A stretch of 32,560 nt of DNA. It comes from Pseudomonadota bacterium (lineage in GTDB: Bacteria > Pseudomonadota > Gammaproteobacteria > Burkholderiales > Burkholderiaceae_C). Each line of letters begins with the position of its first letter. The stretch's first letter is position 1. Shown here piece after piece: positions 8,132 to 14,700 of this stretch. The position numbers and the translations under genes are program-made. The notes under the pieces are model-generated. The model was not told the DNA's origin, did not search any database, and worked only from the letters and a program-made list of their open reading frames with translations. Location: NCBI GenBank assembly GCA_018241265.1, contig JAFEEF010000057.1, positions 1-32,560 of the forward strand, read 5' to 3'.

Positions 8132-9010
8132 ATGAGCTCGATGCTCGATCGCATACGCGCTTCCATCCCCGCACTGCCGCCGGCCGAGCAGCGTGTCGCG
8201 AAGCTGGTGCTGCTCGATCCGCGCAGCTTCACGAGCCTGCCGGTCAGCGAGTTGTCCGAACGGGCGCACGTCAGCAAGCCCACGGTCGTGCGGTTCTGCC
8301 GCAGCGTCGGCTACGACGGCCTGGCGGACTTCAAGCGCAAGCTCGCCGGCAGCGTCAACGAAGGCGTGCCGTTCGTGCACCGCGCGGTCGACGAGGACGA
8401 CAAGTCCGCCGACATCATCGTGAAGGTGGTCGACAACGCCGTCAGCGCGCTGCTCAAGTACCGCAACGATGCCGCCGGCCATGCGTTCGAGCGCGCGATC
8501 ACCGCGCTCGCGGCCGCCGGGCTCGAAGGCCGCAAGATCGAGTTCTACGGCGTCGGCAACTCCGGCATCGTCGCGCAGGATGCCGAGCACAAGTTCTTCC
8601 GCCTGGGGGTGCACACCGCCGCGGTCAGCGACGGCCATGTGCAGGTGATGAGCGCGACGATGCTCAAGCCGGGCGACTGCGCGGTGATCTTCAGCAACTC
8701 GGGACAGAGCCGCGACCTGATCGACGTCGCCGACATCGCGCGCAAGAAGGGGGCGACGACGATCGTCGTGACCGCCAGCGGATCGCCGCTGGCGCAGCTC
8801 GCGCAAGGCAGCAACGCGGTACTGCTCGCGGTCGACCATCCGGAAGACCACGACCGCTACAGCCCGATGGTGTCGCGGCTGCTGCACCTGATGGTGGTCG
8901 ACATCCTGACCACCGCGGTCGCGCTGCGCCTGCCCGGCGAGTTGCGCTCGACCTTGCAGGAGATCAAGAAGAACCTGCGGGCGCGGCGGTACACGCGCTC
9001 TGCCGAATAA
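8132..9010 (+). CDS. hexR: RpiR-family transcriptional regulator, HexR type
   Basis: This 292-residue regulator has an N-terminal RpiR helix-turn-helix (VSELSERAHVSKPTVVRF, about 38-55) and a C-terminal SIS sugar-phosphate-binding domain (about 135-265), including FSNSGQSRD at 187-195. HexR proteins bind 2-keto-3-deoxy-6-phosphogluconate and control zwf, edd/eda and related genes. Position directly after zwf and across from tal-pgi makes this the best assignment. ATG 8132 has GGAG 7 nt upstream. A general RpiR sugar regulator is the alternative. It is convergent with alkB across 82 nt that show no strong terminator. Confidence 0.88.
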   Translation: MSSMLDRIRASIPALPPAEQRVAKLVLLDPRSFTSLPVSELSERAHVSKPTVVRFCRSVGYDGLADFKRKLAGSVNEGVPFVHRAVDEDDKSADIIVKVVDNAVSALLKYRNDAAGHAFERAITALAAAGLEGRKIEFYGVGNSGIVAQDAEHKFFRLGVHTAAVSDGHVQVMSATMLKPGDCAVIFSNSGQSRDLIDVADIARKKGATTIVVTASGSPLAQLAQGSNAVLLAVDHPEDHDRYSPMVSRLLHLMVVDILTTAVALRLPGELRSTLQEIKKNLRARRYTRSAE

Positions 9011-9092
9011 CGGCGCTGCCGCGCCCGAAGGCACGTGCGTTCTCTTGCCTCTATTCGTCATCAAGACGACATGCCGCGTCGAAAGCCGCACG

Positions 9093-9755
9093 TCAACCCG
9101 CGGCCCTGAACGTCAGATTGACGCGTTGCGCGCCAACCAGCGGATGCAGCCCATCCGCCAACGGCAGCACGCCGTGAAAGTACAACCGCGCCGGGCCGCC
9201 CCAGACCACCACGTCGCCATGCTGCAGCGGCACGCGCAGCGTCTTGTCGTTGCGGGCCCGGCCGCCGAACAGGAAGGTCGCCGGCAGGCCGAGCGACACC
9301 GACACGATGGGCGCTGCGTAGTCGCGCTCGTCGCGGTCCTGGTGCAGCGACAGCCGCGTGCGGGGCACGTAGCGATTGACGAGGCAGGCATCGGGCGCGA
9401 AGCCGGCGTAGCCGGCCTCTTCGGCGGCGCGTCGCGCCACCGCCGCGAAGGCGGGCGGCATCGCGGGCCACGGATGGCCGGACTCGGGGTCGTGCGTCTC
9501 GTAGCGATAGCCGCGCCGATCGCTGACCCAGCCGAGCCGGCCGCAGTTGGTCATCGCGACCGACATGCGCTGCCCGCCCGGCGTGATCAGGTGACGCAGC
9601 GGCGCTGCCGCGATGACCTGCTGCACGCCGTCCCACAGCCCCGGCGCGTCGTCGATCGCATGGCCGCGCAGCCACACCGCACCGGGCGCGAGCGCTTCGC
9701 GCCCGGCGCGCTGGTCTTCGAAGAGATCGGCGGTCACGACGCTCGTTCCGCTCAT
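9093..9755 (-). CDS. alkB: AlkB-type alkylated-DNA dioxygenase
   Basis: This 220-residue Fe(II)/2-oxoglutarate dioxygenase should remove 1-methyladenine and 3-methylcytosine lesions by oxidative demethylation. Iron ligands are H138 and D140 (LSLHQDRDE) and H194 (YFHGV). R211 and R217 in RVNLTFR are the 2-oxoglutarate and second conserved arginines. VNRYVPRTRLSLHQD is the typical AlkB core. The ATG overlaps the upstream oxygenase stop (ATGA), making alkB the third gene of the ada operon. It has no separate Shine-Dalgarno, which fits translational coupling. Confidence 0.94.
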   Translation of the reverse strand: MSGTSVVTADLFEDQRAGREALAPGAVWLRGHAIDDAPGLWDGVQQVIAAAPLRHLITPGGQRMSVAMTNCGRLGWVSDRRGYRYETHDPESGHPWPAMPPAFAAVARRAAEEAGYAGFAPDACLVNRYVPRTRLSLHQDRDERDYAAPIVSVSLGLPATFLFGGRARNDKTLRVPLQHGDVVVWGGPARLYFHGVLPLADGLHPLVGAQRVNLTFRAAG

Positions 9756-10501
9756 GCAGCGTCGTGGAAGACGATGCCCAGCGTATGGCGCGAGCCGGCA
9801 CGCACCCGGCTCACGCCATGCCGCAGGTTCACGCGATAGCTGCCGCGCGTGCCCTGCACCGGCCGCTGGCTCACTGCGATCACGGCCGCATCGCCCTGCT
9901 TCAACGGCAGCACCATCGGACGCGACTGCATGCGCGGGCGCTGCTCGGTCATCACGAACTCGCCGCCGTCGAAGTCGCGCCCCGGCGCCGACAGCAGCAC
10001 GACGACCTGCAACGGGAACACGACGTCGCCGTAGAGATCCTGGTGCAGGCAGTTGTAGTCGCCCGGGCCATAGCGCAGCAGCAGCGGCGTCGGCCGGCGC
10101 TGGCCTGCGGCATGGCAGCGCGCGATGAAGTCGGCATGCGTCGCGGGATAGCGCACATCGCTGCCGAGCGCCGCCTGCCAGCGGTTGGCGATCGCGACGA
10201 GGCGCGGATAGAACGCCTCGCGCAGCAGCGCCACCGTGTCCGGCAGCGGACGCGCGAAGTACCGGTATTCGCCGCGGCCGAAGCCGTGCCTCGCCATCAC
10301 GACGCGGCTGCGGAAGCGCGCGTCGTCGTCGTACAGGCTCGCCAAGGCCGCGCAGTCGTCGGGCTCGAGCAGGCGCGGGACGACCGCGGCGCCATCGGCA
10401 TCGAGCTCCGGTTCGACGCGCGGCCAGTCGATCGAATCGACGCGCTCGGCGAGCGATCGTTCGACGCCGGCGATCGGCAGACGCGGATCACGCGCGTTCA
10501 T
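9752..10501 (-). CDS. 2OG-Fe(II) oxygenase of the Oxygenase-NA (DUF2086) type
   Basis: This 249-residue protein is a second 2-oxoglutarate/iron oxygenase, distinct from AlkB. Visible metal ligands are H153 and D155 (NCLHQDLYG) and H228 (RHGVS), with R238 as the likely 2OG-binding arginine. Segments HGFGRGEYRYFARPLP (72-87) and EFVMTEQRPRMQSRP (181-195) match the family Pfam names Oxygenase-NA, thought to act on damaged nucleic acid. That function is a family-level proposal and, as far as I know, poorly tested. The ATG has AGGAG 7 nt upstream and overlaps the ada stop, and its stop overlaps the alkB start. The position strongly suggests a role in alkylation damage. Confidence 0.88.
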   Translation of the reverse strand: MNARDPRLPIAGVERSLAERVDSIDWPRVEPELDADGAAVVPRLLEPDDCAALASLYDDDARFRSRVVMARHGFGRGEYRYFARPLPDTVALLREAFYPRLVAIANRWQAALGSDVRYPATHADFIARCHAAGQRRPTPLLLRYGPGDYNCLHQDLYGDVVFPLQVVVLLSAPGRDFDGGEFVMTEQRPRMQSRPMVLPLKQGDAAVIAVSQRPVQGTRGSYRVNLRHGVSRVRAGSRHTLGIVFHDAA

Positions 10502-11628
10502 GCCCGCGCTCCTGCTGCCGCATGCCGCACCGCCGGCTGGTCCACCGCCGCCGCGGCGGCTTCGCGCTCGAGCAGCGCACGCTTGCGCTCGACGCCCCAG
10601 CGATAGCCCGACAGCGCGCCGTCGCGCCGCACGACGCGATGGCACGGGATCGCGACCGCGAGCGCGTTCGCCGCGCACGCCTGCGCCACCGCGCGCACCG
10701 CCGACGGCGCACCGATCTGCTCGGCCACGCTCGCATAGCTTTCGGTATGGCCGGCCGGGATCTTGCGCAGCGCCTCCCAGACGCGGCGCTGGAACGCCGT
10801 GCCGCGCAGGTCGAGCGGCAGGTCGAGGCCGAGCTGCGGCGCCTCGACGAAGCCGACGACGCGTGCGACCAAGGCCTCGAATGCCGCATCGCCGCCGACC
10901 AGCGTGGCCTGCGGGAAGCGGTCCTGCAGCTCGCGCGCCAGCGCATCGGGATCGTCGCCGATCAGGATCGCGCAGACGCCGCGTGCGCTCTGCGCGACGA
11001 GGATCGCGCCGAGCGAGCACTGACCGATCGCAAAGCGGATCTCGACGTCGGCGCCGCCGCTGCGCCACGCGCTCGGCGTCATGCCGAGGACGCGGTCGGA
11101 CTCTTCGTAGAAGCGGCCGTTCGAGCCGTAGCCGGCGTCGTAGATCGCCTCGGTGACGGACTCGGTCTCGGCGAGCGCACGGCGCATGCGCTCGGCCCGG
11201 TGCGCGGCGGCATAGGCCTTCGGCGTCACGCCGGTCACCGCCTTGAAGACGCGGTGCAGGTGGTAGCTGCTCAGCCCTGCGCGCTCGGCCAGCTCGGCGA
11301 GCGTCGGTGCGGTCTCGGCATGCTCGATGTGGCGGCACAGCCCGGCGATCATCGCGGCCTGCGCGTCGCCGGCTGCGGCCTGGTCCGGCTTGCAGCGCTT
11401 GCAGGGACGAAAGCCGGCCTGCTCGGCCTCGGCGCGCGTCGCGTGGAAGGCGACGTTCTCCGGGCGCGGCGCGCGCGCGGCACACGACGGCCGGCAATAG
11501 ACGCCGGTCGTGCGCACCGAGTAGTAGAAGCTGCCGTCGGCCGCGGCATCGTGCGCCAGCACCGCCGGCCAGCGCGGATCGGCCAAGGTGCGCTCGGCGA
11601 GCACCTGCTTGTTGCGGATCGTGTTCAT
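10498..11628 (-). CDS. ada: bifunctional Ada: methyl-responsive activator and O6-methylguanine-DNA methyltransferase
   Basis: This 376-residue protein has all three Ada parts. The N-terminal zinc domain has C45 and C49 (YCRPSC) with C76 and C79 (PCKRC); by analogy one of the first pair accepts methylphosphotriester methyl groups. An AraC-type helix-turn-helix covers about 95-195. The C-terminal methyltransferase domain has nucleophile C329 in IPCHRVV and the SGYRWG loop at 340-345. Once methylated, Ada activates its own operon. ATG 11628 has AGAAGGA about 6 nt upstream. An Ada-box-like sequence lies 80-92 nt before the start. It heads the chain ada-oxygenase-alkB and follows the tandem uvrA by 103 nt. 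Confidence 0.96.
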   Translation of the reverse strand: MNTIRNKQVLAERTLADPRWPAVLAHDAAADGSFYYSVRTTGVYCRPSCAARAPRPENVAFHATRAEAEQAGFRPCKRCKPDQAAAGDAQAAMIAGLCRHIEHAETAPTLAELAERAGLSSYHLHRVFKAVTGVTPKAYAAAHRAERMRRALAETESVTEAIYDAGYGSNGRFYEESDRVLGMTPSAWRSGGADVEIRFAIGQCSLGAILVAQSARGVCAILIGDDPDALARELQDRFPQATLVGGDAAFEALVARVVGFVEAPQLGLDLPLDLRGTAFQRRVWEALRKIPAGHTESYASVAEQIGAPSAVRAVAQACAANALAVAIPCHRVVRRDGALSGYRWGVERKRALLEREAAAAAVDQPAVRHAAAGARA

Positions 11629-11670
11629 CGCGATTCCTTCTCGTGCGGCCGGGGATCGGCCGATGAGTGA

Positions 11671-11699
11671 AATCTAGTCATCGCCTCTGCGTTGCACAC
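11671..11699 (-). promoter_or_regulatory. candidate ada promoter
   Basis: On the minus strand a -10-like TAGATT (11676-11671) follows a poor -35 GTGTGC (11699-11694) with a 17-nt spacer, predicting a start near 11664. A weak -35 is expected for a promoter that needs an activator, and the Ada-box-like element ends 8 nt upstream. Confidence 0.4.
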
Positions 11700-11707
11700 T
11701 CCGCGCC

Positions 11708-11720
11708 TTGCGGTCGAATT
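11708..11720 (-). promoter_or_regulatory. Ada-box-like operator
   Basis: Read on the minus strand, AAT-TCGACC-GCAA matches the AAT-N6-GCAA arrangement described for E. coli Ada-activated promoters. It lies just upstream of the candidate -35, about position -44 to -56, the place from which Ada activates. It also lies just past the uvrA stop codon, so ada can be induced separately from uvrA. Confidence 0.5.
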
Positions 11721-11731
11721 CGCAGGTTCCG

Positions 11732-14700
11732 TCAAGCCCGCGCCAGCACCGGCCTCAACGCCTCGCCGGTGTGGCTGGCCGCGCAGGCGACGAGGCTTTC
11801 CGGCGTCGCCGCCGCGACCACCGAGCCGCCGTCGGTGCCGCCTTCCGGTCCGAGGTCGATCACCCAGTCGGCCTCGGCGATGACGTCCAGATCGTGCTCG
11901 ATCACGACGACGCTGTGGCCGCCGTCGACGAGGCGATGCAGCACGCGGATCAACCGCTCGACGTCCGCCATGTGCAAGCCCACCGTCGGTTCGTCCAGAA
12001 CATACAGCGTGTGCGGCGCCTTGTTGCCGCGCCGCGTGATGTCGTCGCGCACCTTGCTGAGCTCGGTGACGAGCTTGATGCGCTGCGCCTCGCCGCCGCT
12101 CAGGGTGGGCGACGGCTGACCGAGCGTCAGGTAGCCGAGGCCGACGTCCTTCAGCAACTGCAGCGGATGCGAGATGTTGGGCATAGCCGCGAAGAAGTCC
12201 ACCGCCTCGTCGACCTCCATCGTCAGCACGTCGCCGATGCTCTTGCCGCGCCACGTCACCGCGAGCGTCTCGGGGTTGAAGCGCGCGCCGTGGCAGACGT
12301 CGCACGGCACCTTGACGTCGGGCAGGAAGCTCATCGCGATCGTGCGCATGCCCTGCCCTTCGCAGCCCGGGCAGCGGCCTTCGCCGGTGTTGAACGAGAA
12401 GCGCGCGGGCGCATAGCCGCGGGCGCGCGCCTCCAGCGTGTCGGCGTAGAGCTTGCGGATCGTGTCCCAGAAGCCGATGTAGGTGGCCGGGCACGACCGC
12501 GGCGTCTTGCCGATCGGCGTCTGGTCGACCTCGAGCACGCGGTCGATCGCCTCCCAGCCGTCGATGCGCTCGCAGCCTTGCCATCGCGGCTTGGCACCGC
12601 GCGTGTTGATGAACTGCAGGTTGGCGAGCAGCACGTCGCGCGCGAGCGTCGACTTGCCGGAGCCGCTGACGCCGGTGACGGCGACGAGGCGCTTCAGCGG
12701 CACCGCGACGTCGAGCTGCTTCAGGTTGTGCAGCGACGCGCCGCGCACGACGACCTGCCGGCGTGCTTCCTTCAGCAGCGGCAGCTGCACGTCGCGCCGA
12801 TCCTGCAGCGGATGCAGCAGCGGCCGCGCGAGGAAGCGCCCGGTCACCGATTGCCGATGTGCCGCGAGGTCGGCGACCTTCCCTTCGGCCACCAGCGTGC
12901 CGCCGCGCTTGCCGGCGCCGGGACCGATGTCGATGATGTGGTCGGCGCGCCGTATCGTGTCCTCGTCGTGCTCGACGACGACCAGCGTGTTGCCCTTGTC
13001 GCCGAGCTTGCCGAGCGCGTCGAGCAGGATGCGGTTGTCGCGCGGATGCAGGCCGATGGTCGGCTCGTCGAGCACGTAGCAGACGCCTTGCAGGTTGCTG
13101 CCGAGCTGCGCCGCCAAGCGGATGCGCTGCGCCTCGCCGCCCGACAACGTCGGCGCGGCGCGGTCCAGCGTCAGGTAGCCGAGGCCGACCTCTTCGAGGA
13201 ACTCGAGGCGGCTCCTGATCTCGGTCACGACGTCGCGTGCGATCTCGGCATCGCGGCCCGACAGCCGCAGCGATTCGATCCAGGTGCGCGCCTGGCCGAC
13301 CGACCATTGCGCAACGGCCGCGATCGAACGGTCGTCGAAGGTCACGGCGCGTGCGATCGGGTTCAGGCGCGTGCCGCCGCAATCGGGGCACGGCGCATCG
13401 GCCACGCCTTCGACCTCGGGCTCTTCGGACGGGAAGCTCTGCTCGCGGCCCTTGTCGTCGTCGCCGAGCACCGAGTCGTCGTAGGCCTTGCGCTGCTCGC
13501 GCGTCAACGCGAGGCCGGTGCCGACGCAGGTCGTGCACCAACCGTGCTTGCTGTTGTAGCTGAAGAGCCGCGGGTCGAGCTCGGCGTAGCTCGTGCCGCA
13601 GACCGGACAGGCGCGCTTGGTCGAGAACACCTTGACGGCGCCGATCCGCGCCGTCGATGCGTTGCTGGCCATCGCGCCGACCAGGCCGTCGAGCGGCGCC
13701 AGCAGGTGCATCACGCCCTTGCCGAGCTCGAGCGCACGCGCCAGCAGGTCGCGCAACGCCGCCTCGTTGCCGGCCTCGACCACGAGGTCGCCGACCGGCA
13801 GCTCGAGCGTGTGCTCCTTGAAGCGATCGAGGCGCGGCCACGGGTCGACGGTCAGGAACTCGCCGTCGACGCGCAGGTGCGTGTGGCCGCGGCCCTTGGC
13901 CCACTTCGCGAGGTCGGTGTAGACGCCCTTGCGATTGACGACCAGCGGCGCGAGCAGGCCGACGTGCTGGCCCCTGTGATCGCGCAGGATCTGCGCGGCG
14001 ATGCTCTCGGCGCTCTGCGGCTTCACCGGCGCGCCGTCCTTGATGCAGTGCTGCAGACCGAGCTTGACGTAGAGCAGGCGCAGGAAGTGCCAGACCTCGG
14101 TGGTCGTCGCGACGGTGCTCTTGCGGCCGCCGCGCGACAGCCGCTGCTCGATCGCGACGGTGGGCGGTATGCCCCACACCGCATCGACCTCGGGCCGGCC
14201 GGCCGGCTGCACGATGCTGCGCGCGTAGGCGTTCAGCGACTCGAGGTAGCGGCGCTGGCCCTCGTTGAACAGGATGTCGAACGCGAGCGTGCTCTTGCCC
14301 GAGCCCGACACGCCGGTCACGACGTTGAACTTGCCGCGCGGGATCGCGACGTCGAGCGACTTGAGGTTGTGCTCGCGCGCATTGACGATGCGGATGGCCT
14401 CGCCGAGGTAGCTGCCGTGGGCGTCCGCACGCGGCAAGGAGAGCTTGCGTTCCTCGACGGCGTGGACCGCGCCCATCGCCTGCTCGTAGTCGCGCAGCGC
14501 CTCGGCGGTGTGCGACGTCGGATGCTGCTTCACGTCGGCCGGCGTGCCGGTGCAGACCACGAGGCCGCCCGCCTCGCCGCCTTCGGGACCGAGGTCGACC
14601 AGCCAGTCCGCGGCGCGGATCACGTCGAGGTTGTGCTCGATGACCAGCAGCGAATGGCCGGCCTCGAGCAGCTTGCGGAACGAGCGCATCAGCTTGGCGA

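Noticed and set aside
9011-9092. A bidirectional terminator between hexR and alkB
   Set aside because: Only a 4-bp stem (CGTC-ATCAA-GACG) is present; too weak to report.
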